From: an uncultured Bacteroidaceae bacterium
GTDB taxonomy: Bacteria > Bacteroidota > Bacteroidia > Bacteroidales > Bacteroidaceae
Direction: 5' to 3'
Assembly: GCA_944320965.1 (NCBI GenBank)
Contig: CALUJO010000014.1
Span: forward strand, 1 to 50,851
DNA length: 50,851 nt
Part shown: positions 32,843 through 41,969 of the stretch, piece by piece
Position numbering within the stretch: the first letter of the stretch is position 1
Layout: the number at the start of each line of letters is the position of its first letter
Notes under the pieces: generated by a model
The model's input: only the letters and a program-made list of their open reading frames with translations
The model's database searches: none
Told to the model about the DNA's origin: nothing
Program-made: the position numbers and the translations under genes

Positions 32843-34309
32843 TTACCGGAACAGATATGCCCCGCTTTCTACAAAATCAATGTATCTTGGTCTTCTGTCC
32901 GGCATGGAAATATATACCGGTTCGCTTTCATTGCCTGCAGCATCCATTGCTGATACCGCAAAATACCTGAATTCATCAGAGCTGTAAACCGGCAAATAAC
33001 TGTAACGGCAATCCTTTACGTCAATATCAATTATATTGCCCGGATTGGAAGTATCCACAGGAAAAGTATCAGAACCATAAATTATGTAACTTACCTCTCC
33101 GCATACATCAGCCGGACGTGACCATTCCAAAGAAAGGCATTTGCCGGAAAGAGCAGCTTTCACACCAGACGGTTTCCCGACAGAAATCTCCGGATGACTG
33201 ACCGAAACCACTGACGGACGGTGAACCTTGTTCCACATATATTTATTTTTAAGAATAAAGGATATGCCTTTTGTATTTTCCATAAGATACCCAGCCCTGT
33301 AAAAACCAATATTCTCAATCCCCAGATTGCGACAAAAATTTATCTGCCTCTCTATTTCCCCTAACGGCCAGTCGCCTTCCACGGCATCGAGTTTGTATAT
33401 TCCAAGCACGGGGACTATACGTTCTGTTCCAAACCGTTCTTTCCAGTCGGCAACAAAAGGATAAAAATTGGAATCACTAAAGTAAAGCATTGGGTAAACA
33501 ACATCAACATATCCCTTTTCAAGCCAGGTTCCGACATCCTGTCCAAGACTCTCATAGGCATTCCATCCAAAAGAAGAAAATCTTCTTGTATCGGCATATT
33601 TGCCAATAGTGGCACAACTTATTTCAACATCACCTTTTATCTTCCTCACCTCTTCCGAGACCTTTTTCACTATTGCAGTAATATTGTTTCTTCTTTGCTG
33701 CGATGCATTCTTTGCCGAAGCCCATTTTCTTGAAGGAAAATCACGGTAATTGTCAGGATAACGTATATAATCCAGATGTATCCCGTCAATATCATACTTT
33801 CTTGTAATCTCAGATGCCAGTCCGGCTATATAAGCTGCCGTTGCTGGATTGGCAGGGTTCATATACCACTGCCCCGCACTTTTCTGCACTATATTTTTTT
33901 TCTTTCTCACCACAGACATATTGCCATTACTGCGCACTGTCCTGTCCGTCCCTACCGGAATACATACCATCCATGCATGGCATTCCATACCGCGTCTGTG
34001 ACAACCTTTGATTACATAATCTAATACATCATAATCAAAATCCCTGAATATGCTGTTCTGCGGCTCTATATCCGATTTATATACAACGTCCCCCCTTATC
34101 CGACACTGAAACATGACCGTATTTATGTTCAATTCATAAAAACTGTCAAGCATCGCATCCATTTCATCACGAGAAAGTGCAGCACCTTTATGCGGCCAGT
34201 CAAGCCCATAGGCGGTTGTAAGCCAGACTGCACGAATAGCATTCTTTGATTGAGAAAAGAGGTTTAAAGCTACCAATAAAGAGAAAAAAAGTACACGTAA
34301 TCTGAACAT
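32843..34309 (-). CDS. Secreted family-10-like glycoside hydrolase (GHL10/DUF187)
   Basis: The 488-residue product has a signal peptide (FFSLLVALNLFSQS) and a GHL10 TIM barrel opening with AIRAVWLTTAYGLDWPHKGA, then NINTVMFQCRIRGDVVYKS, MECHAWMVCIPVGTDR, DIDGIHLDYIRYPDN with the probable catalytic Asp, and YVDVVYPMLYFSD. A C-terminal fibronectin-like domain follows (LSLEWSRPADVCGEVSYIIY; YFAVSAMDAAGNESEPVYIS). The family is linked to peptidoglycan or other glycan cleavage (the YngK/DigH group); the substrate here is not known. First gene of a two-gene unit with the PepSY protein. Confidence 0.87.
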   Translation of the reverse strand: MFRLRVLFFSLLVALNLFSQSKNAIRAVWLTTAYGLDWPHKGAALSRDEMDAMLDSFYELNINTVMFQCRIRGDVVYKSDIEPQNSIFRDFDYDVLDYVIKGCHRRGMECHAWMVCIPVGTDRTVRSNGNMSVVRKKKNIVQKSAGQWYMNPANPATAAYIAGLASEITRKYDIDGIHLDYIRYPDNYRDFPSRKWASAKNASQQRRNNITAIVKKVSEEVRKIKGDVEISCATIGKYADTRRFSSFGWNAYESLGQDVGTWLEKGYVDVVYPMLYFSDSNFYPFVADWKERFGTERIVPVLGIYKLDAVEGDWPLGEIERQINFCRNLGIENIGFYRAGYLMENTKGISFILKNKYMWNKVHRPSVVSVSHPEISVGKPSGVKAALSGKCLSLEWSRPADVCGEVSYIIYGSDTFPVDTSNPGNIIDIDVKDCRYSYLPVYSSDEFRYFAVSAMDAAGNESEPVYISMPDRRPRYIDFVESGAYLFR

Positions 34310-34449
34310 CTGTCCTGTACCAACTTAATATGATTACAAACAAAAACAAAAATCATGCTAAATTAATCAGCAACCCATCACAAAGCAACTATTTTCAATA
34401 TTATTAGAGATTTTATTTAATAATTCTTTCTCTTTTTTAAAAGATAGAT

Positions 34450-34457
34450 TAATTTTG
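34450..34457 (+). promoter_or_regulatory. Promoter -7 box of the glycine-lipid operon
   Basis: TAATTTTG, 21 bases upstream of ATG 34478. Confidence 0.55.
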
Positions 34458-34477
34458 CAACCAGTTAGATAGTTTCT

Positions 34478-35299
34478 ATGACAGAGCAAAAATACATTAC
34501 TATAGACATTGACCAGATTCTGAAAGGCAAGGCACCAAAGAAATATAAATACATTCCCCGCTTTGTCATTTCATATCTGAAAAGAATTGTCCATCAGGAT
34601 GAAGTGAATCTGTTCCTTACAGAATATGCAAAAGACAAGAAAGGCGTTGATTTTCTTGATGCTGTTCTGAATTTTCTTGATATAAAAATCAATATCGAAG
34701 GAATTGAAAATCTGCCTGACTACGGATTGTACACTTTTGTTTCAAACCATCCTCTTGGAGGACTTGACGGAGTAGCTATCGGAAGCATGCTCGGACATAA
34801 ATACAATGGAGAAATAAAATACCTTGTAAACGACTTGCTGATGAATCTTCCGGGACTTGCCCCACTCTGCATACCAGTAAACAAAACCGGAGCACAGTCA
34901 AAACAATTCCCTATGATGGTTGAAAAGGGATTCAGTTCCAACCAGCAACTGATAATGTTCCCGGCAGGACTATGCTCAAGAAAAATAGACGGAGTGATAA
35001 AAGATACTGAATGGAAAAAGACATTCCTTGTTAAGAGTATTCAGAACGGAAGAGACATTGTTCCGATACATTTTATCGGACGAAATTCCGAATTCTTCTA
35101 CAATATTGACAGATTCAGAAAAATGATAGGCATAAAATTCAATATTGCAATGCTATATCTCGCTGATGAACTGTTCAAGGCAAGAGGAAGTTCATTTACA
35201 ATAAAAGTAGGCAAACCTATACCATATACAACTTTTGACAAATCACAGACAACAAAATACTGGTGTGACTATGTCAGAAATATAGTTTATAATCTATAA
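34478..35299 (+). CDS. glsA: Glycine-lipid O-acyltransferase (PlsC-like)
   Basis: The 273-residue product has the acyltransferase motif SNHPLGGLDGVAIGSML (His and Asp of the active site), then LVNDLLMNLPGLAPLCIPVN, a PlsC-type MFPAGLCSRK motif and IVPIHFIGRNSEFFYNI. It is of the hemolysin/OlsA-type acyltransferase group. The gene is followed after 10 bases by a GNAT-like N-acyltransferase; this pair matches the Bacteroides glsA-glsB genes that make glycine and serine-dipeptido lipids, with GlsB N-acylating and GlsA O-acylating. It acts at the inner face of the cytoplasmic membrane. Symbol given on pair architecture; no alignment was run. Confidence 0.83.
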   Translation: MTEQKYITIDIDQILKGKAPKKYKYIPRFVISYLKRIVHQDEVNLFLTEYAKDKKGVDFLDAVLNFLDIKINIEGIENLPDYGLYTFVSNHPLGGLDGVAIGSMLGHKYNGEIKYLVNDLLMNLPGLAPLCIPVNKTGAQSKQFPMMVEKGFSSNQQLIMFPAGLCSRKIDGVIKDTEWKKTFLVKSIQNGRDIVPIHFIGRNSEFFYNIDRFRKMIGIKFNIAMLYLADELFKARGSSFTIKVGKPIPYTTFDKSQTTKYWCDYVRNIVYNL

Positions 35300-35309
35300 A
35301 AATTATAAG

Positions 35310-36293
35310 ATGGAAGATATTATCAGCCCGGTTGATGTAGAAATTCTTAAATCAGAACTTACTGAAGATAAAAGACTGAGATTTACAAACAAGAGCCATA
35401 ACGAGATTTATATAGTTACCTATCATGATTCTCCGAATGTAATGCGCGAAATCGGGCGACTTAGAGAAGAAGCCTTCCGTACAGCCGGAGGAGGTACAGG
35501 AATGGAAGTTGACATTGATGAGTTTGACACTATGCCCAATCCTTGCAAACAGCTTATAGTTTGGGATCCTGAAGCACAGAAAATAATCGGAGGATACAGA
35601 TATATACTTGGAAGCGATGTTGCATATGACGAAAACGGACAGCCCAAAATAGCAACATCACATCTGTTCCATTTTTCCGAAAAGTTCAAAAAGGAATATT
35701 TGCCTTATACAATAGAATTAGGCCGTTCGTTTGTTACTCTTGAATACCAGTCAACCCGTATGGGAGCAAAAAGCCTTTTTGCCCTTGACAACCTTTGGGA
35801 CGGACTTGGTGCACTTACTATTGTTATGCCTGAAGTGAAGTATTTCTTCGGTAAGGTGACAATGTATCCGAGTTATCACAGACAGGGAAGAGACATGATC
35901 CTGTATTTCCTGAAAAAGCATTTCGGCGACAAGGAGGAACTTATCACTCCACTACGCCCTCTTGAAATAGAAACTGACGAAAATATCCTGAAAGAACTGT
36001 TCAAGGGAGACTCCTTCAAGGAAGACTACAAAATCCTTAACGGGGAAATCAGAAAGTTAGGATACAACATTCCACCACTTGTAAATGCATACATGGGACT
36101 GTCACCAACAATGAAAATGTTCGGTACTGCAATAAACTATGGATTTGGTGATGTTGAGGAAACAGGAATACTCATAGCAGTAAACGAAATCCTTGAAGAA
36201 AAACGAGTACGCCACATCGAATCTTTTGTGAAGGAAAACCCAGAAGCCCTTAAAATAACATCAGGTGCAAACAGAGTCATTTCAATAAAATAA
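35310..36293 (+). CDS. glsB: Glycine N-acyltransferase of glycine-lipid synthesis
   Basis: The 327-residue product has an OlsB-like GNAT fold: MREIGRLREEAFRTAGGGTG, DEFDTMPNPCKQLIVWDPEA, IIGGYRYILGSDV, YTIELGRSFVTLEYQST and YFFGKVTMYPSYHRQGRDM. The C-terminal ~100 residues (PPLVNAYMGLSPTMKMFGTA) match the extra region of the two-domain hemolysin-type N-acyltransferases. It would transfer a 3-hydroxyacyl chain to glycine. It is co-directional with and 10 bases behind glsA, and both end at a strong terminator. Confidence 0.83.
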   Translation: MEDIISPVDVEILKSELTEDKRLRFTNKSHNEIYIVTYHDSPNVMREIGRLREEAFRTAGGGTGMEVDIDEFDTMPNPCKQLIVWDPEAQKIIGGYRYILGSDVAYDENGQPKIATSHLFHFSEKFKKEYLPYTIELGRSFVTLEYQSTRMGAKSLFALDNLWDGLGALTIVMPEVKYFFGKVTMYPSYHRQGRDMILYFLKKHFGDKEELITPLRPLEIETDENILKELFKGDSFKEDYKILNGEIRKLGYNIPPLVNAYMGLSPTMKMFGTAINYGFGDVEETGILIAVNEILEEKRVRHIESFVKENPEALKITSGANRVISIK

Positions 36294-36319
36294 AAAACAT
36301 ATTATTATATTTGACAGAA

Positions 36320-36355
36320 AAAGACAGAGGAACTTTTAAGCTCCTCTGTCTTTTT
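36320..36355 (+). terminator. Terminator of glsA-glsB
   Basis: Perfect 12-bp stem AAAGACAGAGGA / TCCTCTGTCTTT, 10-base loop, followed by T-rich sequence. The rest of the gap to 36489 is AT-rich with nothing recognised. Confidence 0.92.
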
Positions 36356-36489
36356 ATTTACCATTCATTTTATATAAAATAATGGCATGTCAATTCTTTA
36401 ATATTCTAAAAAAGAATGTTACATTATTCATATTTTATGTTTCATTTCTATCCTAATTAAGATATTGTATTAAATTTGTTTTAAAACAA

Positions 36490-36520
36490 TTGTTGAGGCT
36501 AAAATATTTCTGTACTTTTG
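36490..36520 (+). promoter_or_regulatory. Promoter of inositol-phosphate synthase
   Basis: TTG at 36490-36492 and TACTTTTG at 36513-36520, 20 bases apart. Confidence 0.55.
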
Positions 36521-36563
36521 AAGTACTATACGTGATTGAAATGATATTATAACTTATAAAACT

Positions 36564-37862
36564 ATGGACAAAATTAACGTACAACCTGCAGAAGGAAAGT
36601 TGGGTATCCTCTGCGTTGGCTTAGGAGCAGTTACTTCAACTTTCATGGTAGGAACACTTATGGCACGTAAAGGCCTTGCACAACCTATCGGTTCTCTTTC
36701 ACAACTTGCTAAAATCAGAGTCGGAAGAGGAGAAAGCAAACAGTACAAAAAAATAAACGAAATCGTACCGCTTGCATCACTTAATGACATTGTTTTCGGA
36801 GCATGGGATATTTTTGAAGACAATGCATACGAATCTGCGATGCATGCAGAAGTACTCAAAGAAAAAGACATTAACCCTGTTAAGGATGAACTTGTAAACA
36901 TCAAACCGATGAAGGCTGTTTTCGACCACAACTTTGTGAAACGCCTTAACGGAACAAATATCAAGGAAGGCAAATCCAGATGGGATTTGATGGAACAGGT
37001 ACGCGAAGACATACGCCGTTTCAAGGAAGAAAACAACTGCAACAGAATTGTTGTTATCTGGGCTGCGTCTACAGAAATATATGTTCCTATGGCAGAAGAA
37101 CATATGTCTGTCGAAGCTCTTGAAAAGGCTATGAAAGAAGACATGAAGGAAGTGGTTCCTCCAAGCATCTGTTATGCTTATGCCGCTATACTTGAAGGAT
37201 GTCCTTTCATAATGGGAGCACCTAACCTTTGCGTTGATATCCCGGCAATGTGGGAACTTTCAAAACAGCACAATGTTCCTATCGCAGGAAAAGACTTCAA
37301 GACTGGTCAGACAATGATGAAAACAGTTCTTGCTCCTGCACTCAAGACAAGAATGCTTGGTTTGAGCGGATGGTTCTCTACAAACATTCTTGGTAACAGA
37401 GACGGTGAGGTTCTTGACGATCCGGACAACTTCAAGACAAAGGAAGTTTCAAAACTTTCGGTTATTGAAACTATTCTTGACGATGAAGAATATCCAGAAC
37501 TTTACAAGGACATCTACCACAAGGTAAGAATCAACTACTATCCTCCACGCAATGACGACAAGGAAGGATGGGATAACCTTGACATATTCGGCTGGATGGG
37601 ATACCACATGCAGATTAAAGTGGATTTCCTTTGCAAGGACTCTATTCTGGCTGCACCGCTGTTGCTTGACTTGGTTCTGTTCTCTGATTTGGCTAAACGT
37701 GCAGGCATGTCAGGCATACAGACTTGGCTCTCATTCTACCTGAAGAGCCCAATGCACGACTTTGAACACAAGCCAATTCACGACTTGTCAGAACAGTTTG
37801 CTATGCTGAAGAATCAGATAAGATTGCTCGGCGGATATGAAGCTGACCAGGAAATTGACTGA
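36564..37862 (+). CDS. myo-Inositol-1-phosphate synthase
   Basis: The 432-residue product has the NAD-binding start LGILCVGLGAVTSTFMVGTL and later family motifs: GAWDIFEDNAYESAM, VVIWAASTEIYVP, EGCPFIMGAPNLCVDIPA, GKDFKTGQTMMKTVLAPALK, GLSGWFSTNILGNRDGEVL and LAAPLLLDLVLFSDLAKRAG. It converts glucose-6-phosphate to inositol-3-phosphate, the first committed step to inositol lipids. In Bacteroides this enzyme usually sits beside inositol-lipid synthesis genes (phosphatidylinositol or inositol phosphorylceramide); none are seen here, so it stands alone, behind glsAB. Its own promoter and a hairpin after the gene make it monocistronic. Confidence 0.95.
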   Translation: MDKINVQPAEGKLGILCVGLGAVTSTFMVGTLMARKGLAQPIGSLSQLAKIRVGRGESKQYKKINEIVPLASLNDIVFGAWDIFEDNAYESAMHAEVLKEKDINPVKDELVNIKPMKAVFDHNFVKRLNGTNIKEGKSRWDLMEQVREDIRRFKEENNCNRIVVIWAASTEIYVPMAEEHMSVEALEKAMKEDMKEVVPPSICYAYAAILEGCPFIMGAPNLCVDIPAMWELSKQHNVPIAGKDFKTGQTMMKTVLAPALKTRMLGLSGWFSTNILGNRDGEVLDDPDNFKTKEVSKLSVIETILDDEEYPELYKDIYHKVRINYYPPRNDDKEGWDNLDIFGWMGYHMQIKVDFLCKDSILAAPLLLDLVLFSDLAKRAGMSGIQTWLSFYLKSPMHDFEHKPIHDLSEQFAMLKNQIRLLGGYEADQEID

Positions 37863-37888
37863 TAACAGAAAATACACAAAATAAAGAA

Positions 37889-37920
37889 AGGCGTACCAGG
37901 GTATAATCCTTGATACGCCT
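37889..37920 (+). terminator. Hairpin between inositol-phosphate synthase and the next gene
   Basis: Arms AGGCGTACCAGG / CCTTGATACGCCT pair with one bulge and one mismatch around a short loop. The right arm ends only 11 bases before the ATG of the next gene and the T-run is weak, so it may act as an attenuator or control the next gene rather than only terminate. Confidence 0.5.
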
Positions 37921-37931
37921 ATTAATATATT

Positions 37932-38522
37932 ATGAAGAAACTATTTTTAATCATAGCAATATATATTGTAACATCAGCAAATGCCTTTTCACAAAAAGGA
38001 AATAGCCAGTTTTCATTCTTTGGAGGGTATGAACATTTCCCTGAGTTAAAATGCCGCAATGGCTACAATGTTGGGGTTGAGTTCAAACACTATCTGAATA
38101 AGCGTATTTACGCTTTGGCAAATTTTCATGCAGGAGTAAATGACGGTTCTGAAAAAGTAAGTTATACAAGAAATCTGGTTGATTATAACTTTAACTTGTC
38201 AAACAGTGTAAGGGATTATATGTTAGGATTCGGTCTTGGCGGTGATTTATTGCATATTAACAGACATAAGATTTATATGCAGGGAACTGTTGGCATTGGT
38301 TCTTCTGAAGTATATGAAGATGGAATAACATTATCTCCTGGCGGGTCTTATGACATGGTAGAGACATACGAGGAAAAATCAACCCGTTTTGCAATTTCCG
38401 CATCGGCAGGTTATGATTATCAGCTGACAGACTGGCTGAGTATAGGTGTTAACTATACCGGATGGCAAATAGGTTACAACTTTAAAAGTTCTGCAAATAT
38501 CAAGTTAGGAATTATTTTTTAA
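37932..38522 (+). CDS. Outer-membrane beta-barrel protein (small porin family)
   Basis: The 196-residue product has a signal peptide (VTSANAFSQ) and alternating strands of an eight-stranded barrel: FSFFGGYEHFP, NVGVEFKHYLNKRIYALANF, LGFGLGGDLLHINRHKIYMQ, GTVGIGSSEVYEDG, AISASAGYDYQLTDWLSIGV and a C-terminal IKLGIIF with terminal Phe, as in OMP_b-brl families. No OmpA peptidoglycan domain. It follows the hairpin after inositol-phosphate synthase; the relation, if any, is unknown. A perfect terminator follows. Confidence 0.82.
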   Translation: MKKLFLIIAIYIVTSANAFSQKGNSQFSFFGGYEHFPELKCRNGYNVGVEFKHYLNKRIYALANFHAGVNDGSEKVSYTRNLVDYNFNLSNSVRDYMLGFGLGGDLLHINRHKIYMQGTVGIGSSEVYEDGITLSPGGSYDMVETYEEKSTRFAISASAGYDYQLTDWLSIGVNYTGWQIGYNFKSSANIKLGIIF

Positions 38523-38530
38523 AGCTTTCA

Positions 38531-38567
38531 AAATAGGATGTGTCATAATAACACATCCTATTTTTAT
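38531..38567 (+). terminator. Terminator of the beta-barrel gene
   Basis: Perfect 13-bp stem AAATAGGATGTGT / ACACATCCTATTT, seven-base loop, then TTATAT. Confidence 0.93.
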
Positions 38568-38693
38568 ATAAAGATTTCAATTACACAAAACAAAGATCTA
38601 TCTGAAATTAAATATATATATTTTTTCCACATAAAAAAAGGACTATATAACAGCACATAATTGTGAGAAAAGAGTATCTTTACTAAAAAAAGC

Positions 38694-39086
38694 ATGATAA
38701 AACAGGACTACCTTCTCCGAATGATTGAAGAAATAATAAGCATGATTGTGATTGCGTTGTTAGGAAAAAAGAAAATCAAACAAAACGAGTGGACAGAATA
38801 TGACAGCATCGCAAAACAAATCATGGGATTTGAAACTGAAAAACTTACAGACATGGATGCCGACGATGTAATCAACTCATTTGAAAACGACAACAACAGA
38901 GTTGACAAAATTGAAATGACAGCCATGATTATGCTTAAAATGTCTGAAGATACAAAAGACAATATTGTTGTTTCATCAAGGCTAAGACAAAACGGACTTG
39001 AGCTGCTAAAATACGCAGACAGAAACAGCAACATTTTTTCACTACAAAGAAAACAGATTATAACATTGATTGAAATGAACAAATAA
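38694..39086 (+). CDS. Hypothetical helical protein, 130 aa
   Basis: The product begins MIKQDYLLRMIEEIISMIV with a basic patch (GKKKIKQNEW) and is predicted all helical, with an acidic segment (TDMDADDVINSFENDNNRVD). The opening MIKQDYLLRMIEE resembles that of DUF6483-type proteins, but I cannot confirm this. There is no signal peptide or clear membrane span. The next gene, an alpha/beta hydrolase, starts 6 bases after the stop, so the two are probably cotranscribed. A weak -7-like element TATCTTTA lies upstream. Function unknown. Confidence 0.65.
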   Translation: MIKQDYLLRMIEEIISMIVIALLGKKKIKQNEWTEYDSIAKQIMGFETEKLTDMDADDVINSFENDNNRVDKIEMTAMIMLKMSEDTKDNIVVSSRLRQNGLELLKYADRNSNIFSLQRKQIITLIEMNK

Positions 39087-39092
39087 CAACAG

Positions 39093-40484
39093 ATGAACAA
39101 ATCCAAACAAAATATGAAAAACATTTTTTATAAAGCAGCTATTCTTGTCAAGGAGGCTGCATGCAGAAAAATCGCAGCAACGCTGCTTTTAGCATTTTTC
39201 ACTACAGTCGGAGTCAATACCGGGTATGCACAAACAGCAACAATTGACAAGGCCAAGATTACCCTCAAACAAATAATGAACTATCAGGGAGATTCTGTAC
39301 ACGTACAATTGTCTGATATGGCAAAATCGGCAATAACACCGTTGCAGCTTAATACTTTATGGTACTCCTTTAAAATGCAGTTCGGAGATTTTATTGAAGA
39401 TACCGATTGGAAAGAAAATCATACTATGGGATATGACATGGCTACATGCAAACTAATATTCAAGAATTCGGCATTGAACTTCATTGTGGCATACCGCGGC
39501 AATACAATAGAATCGTTACTGTTCAAGCCGGAAGAAAAGAAGGTTGAAACGGCAGCAGTAAGCAATGACAAGTTTACTGAAGAAAAAATGACACTGAAAT
39601 GTGACGGGTATGAAATGCCTGCCATACTCACCATTCCAGAAAACACGGATAATCCACCGTGCGTAATAATTGTACATGGTTCCGGACCGTCAGATATGGA
39701 CGGAAGTACTGGCAAAACAAAAATATACAGAGATATAGCACATAAACTTGCAGAAAGAGGAATAGCCGTATTCAGATATGACAAAAGGACATATGTATAT
39801 AAAGACATACCGGACAGCATAGCAGACAGAATTAGCGTTGATTACGAAACTACGGACGATGCTTTGGCGGCAGTTAAAATGATGAAGAAATACAATGGTA
39901 TTGATAATGAAAACATATTCATCATTGGCCACAGCCAGGGAGGAATGATGATTCCTAGAATAGCAAACAGAACAAATGATGTGAGAGGGTATATAATGCT
40001 TTCTGCGCCTGCGCAAGGCTTGCTTGACGCCGTACAGGAACAAATGGAATACTTGTACAGCATATCAATGAACCCGACATGGCCGGAAATAAAACCGGAA
40101 CTGGAAAAACAGATAAACAATTTCAAGAATTACGGAACAGACAGCTACGATGCAAACATTCCTACACCAATGAATCTCCCAATATCTTATCTGAAAGACA
40201 TTGAGAGTTACAACCAAATAGAAGAAGCACAAAAAATACATTGCCCGCTGCTTATACTAAATGGCGAAGCAGACTATCAGGTAACAATGAAAGACTTCAA
40301 AGCTTGGGAAAATGCCTTGAAACTAAAAAGCAACGTACAATACAAATCATATTCGGGATTAAGTCATCTATATACACCGTCATCAAACCCTCCTTCACCT
40401 GCCGACTACAACAAAGAGGCAGAATTCTCAGACAAAGTGATAGAAGATATATGCACATGGATAACGGAAAACCTGAGAAAATAA
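39093..40484 (+). CDS. Secreted alpha/beta hydrolase with N-terminal DUF3887-like domain
   Basis: The 463-residue product may start at 39093 or at the Met in MKNIFYKAAIL (39114); a signal peptide then ends near GYAQ. An N-terminal ~120-residue domain (DUF3887-like) precedes an alpha/beta-hydrolase: oxyanion region VIIVHGSGPSDMDGST, nucleophile GHSQGG, acid in NGEADYQVTMKDF and catalytic His in GLSHLYTPSS. This group acts on small esters in the periplasm or at the cell surface, substrate unknown. It is six bases behind the 130-aa protein. Terminator at 40506-40537. Confidence 0.85.
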   Translation: MNKSKQNMKNIFYKAAILVKEAACRKIAATLLLAFFTTVGVNTGYAQTATIDKAKITLKQIMNYQGDSVHVQLSDMAKSAITPLQLNTLWYSFKMQFGDFIEDTDWKENHTMGYDMATCKLIFKNSALNFIVAYRGNTIESLLFKPEEKKVETAAVSNDKFTEEKMTLKCDGYEMPAILTIPENTDNPPCVIIVHGSGPSDMDGSTGKTKIYRDIAHKLAERGIAVFRYDKRTYVYKDIPDSIADRISVDYETTDDALAAVKMMKKYNGIDNENIFIIGHSQGGMMIPRIANRTNDVRGYIMLSAPAQGLLDAVQEQMEYLYSISMNPTWPEIKPELEKQINNFKNYGTDSYDANIPTPMNLPISYLKDIESYNQIEEAQKIHCPLLILNGEADYQVTMKDFKAWENALKLKSNVQYKSYSGLSHLYTPSSNPPSPADYNKEAEFSDKVIEDICTWITENLRK

Positions 40485-40505
40485 TTCATCATTCATATAA
40501 AAATA

Positions 40506-40537
40506 AAGAGGGAAGATTTCACTAAATCTTCCCTCTT
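40506..40537. terminator. Bidirectional terminator between the hydrolase and dnaA
   Basis: Perfect 14-bp stem AAGAGGGAAGATTT / AAATCTTCCCTCTT with loop CACT. On the minus strand it is followed by TATTTTTATAT, so it is probably the dnaA terminator; it lies 32 bases past the dnaA stop. Confidence 0.85.
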
Positions 40538-40568
40538 CTGGCAATCAACCTTAATGTAAACAGTGTAT

Positions 40569-41969
40569 CTACAAAAGGCTTTTTTCTATTTCTTCTACTT
40601 CTGCCTTGAAAGCCTTGTCCACTCCCATCAGATCAACAACTTTCTTGCATGAATAAATTACGGTTGAATGGTCTTTTCCGGCAATCTGCATTCCAATCTG
40701 AGCCAAAGATACATTCAGGTACTTCTTTGACAAATACATCATTATCTGTCTTGCCTGAACGAACTCGCGCTTGCGTCCCTTCTTTGAAACGGCATTTCTG
40801 TCAATATTGAAGTGCTTGCATACAGAATCCATAATCATATCAATATTGAGATTCTTACGTTCCATCATCTTATTGTTGTTCTTGATAAGATGAGAAGCAA
40901 GGTCAATATCTATATTCTTGCTCAGGAGAATTGAACGTGCCATAAGAGAAACCACTATACCTTCAAGCTCTCTTACGCTTTCTTCTACATTCTCTGCTAT
41001 ATAATCTATAACTTCTTCAGGGAAATTAAGTCCGTCTCTCTGAACTTTGCTCTTTAGGATATTCTTTCTCAGTTCAAGGTTCGGTTTTTCAATTTCAGCT
41101 GTCAATCCCCATTTGAATCTGGTAATAAGTCTTTCTTCCATGTCGTGAAGTTCGGAAGGCGCCTTATCGCAAGTCATTATAATCTGCTTACCGCTCTGCT
41201 GGAGATAATTGAATATATGGAAGAATGTATTCTGGGTGCTCTTCCAGTTGGCAAATTCCTGTACGTCATCAATGATAAGTACATCTATTGTCTGATAGAA
41301 GTTAATGAAATCATTGACAACATTCTTTCTTGTTGCATCAGTATATTGTACTCTAAACAGATGAGCTGAGATATATAATACTCTCTTGTGCGGGAAAACT
41401 TCCTTTATCTTTGCTCCGATAGCGTTTACAAGATGAGTTTTTCCTACACCTGAACCTCCATATATAAATAATGGATTGAAAGCTGTTGATTCGTCTTTTG
41501 CTACAGACAATCCGGCTGCACGGCAAAGTTTGTTGCTCATACCTTCAATAAAGTTATCAAAAGTCAGCTTTGGATTAAGATGAGGATCCAAATCCTGAGG
41601 AGCCTGGGCAGCAAAAGGGGTAGGCGATTCATTGACACTCTCCTTATGTTTCTTTACAGGAAGAGAGGCCATATTGTTTGAATCCCATTGAACCGTCTGA
41701 TTGTTTGTAGCATCTGCCATAACAGAATACTTCAACTTCACATTTGTGCCCATAACCTTATTAAGGGCTTTCTTTATCAATGTCGCAAACTGTTCTTCTA
41801 TATATTCATAAAAGAACATACTGGGCACAGCAACAAGCAGTGAATTCTCCTTGAACTCCAACGGAGTTATCGGGCGAATCCAAGTGTTGAAGTGCTCGTC
41901 AGAGACATTGTCCCTAATAAAGTTCAAGCATTCATTCCACAATTCTTTATGACTGATCTGCATTTCCAT
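40569..41969 (-). CDS. dnaA: Chromosomal replication initiator DnaA
   Basis: The 466-residue product carries domain I (WNECLNFIRDNVSDEHFNTW), a variable linker (SVNESPTPFAAQAPQD), AAA+ domain III with Walker A GGSGVGKTHL, Walker B VLIIDDVQEFANW and sensor MTCDKAPSEL, and the DNA-binding domain IV signature AGKDHSTVIYSCKKV. Binds DnaA boxes at oriC and opens the origin. It stands on the minus strand with a 315-base upstream region holding box-like elements; dnaN and other usual neighbours are absent, as is common in Bacteroidetes. Confidence 0.98.
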   Translation of the reverse strand: MEMQISHKELWNECLNFIRDNVSDEHFNTWIRPITPLEFKENSLLVAVPSMFFYEYIEEQFATLIKKALNKVMGTNVKLKYSVMADATNNQTVQWDSNNMASLPVKKHKESVNESPTPFAAQAPQDLDPHLNPKLTFDNFIEGMSNKLCRAAGLSVAKDESTAFNPLFIYGGSGVGKTHLVNAIGAKIKEVFPHKRVLYISAHLFRVQYTDATRKNVVNDFINFYQTIDVLIIDDVQEFANWKSTQNTFFHIFNYLQQSGKQIIMTCDKAPSELHDMEERLITRFKWGLTAEIEKPNLELRKNILKSKVQRDGLNFPEEVIDYIAENVEESVRELEGIVVSLMARSILLSKNIDIDLASHLIKNNNKMMERKNLNIDMIMDSVCKHFNIDRNAVSKKGRKREFVQARQIMMYLSKKYLNVSLAQIGMQIAGKDHSTVIYSCKKVVDLMGVDKAFKAEVEEIEKSLL

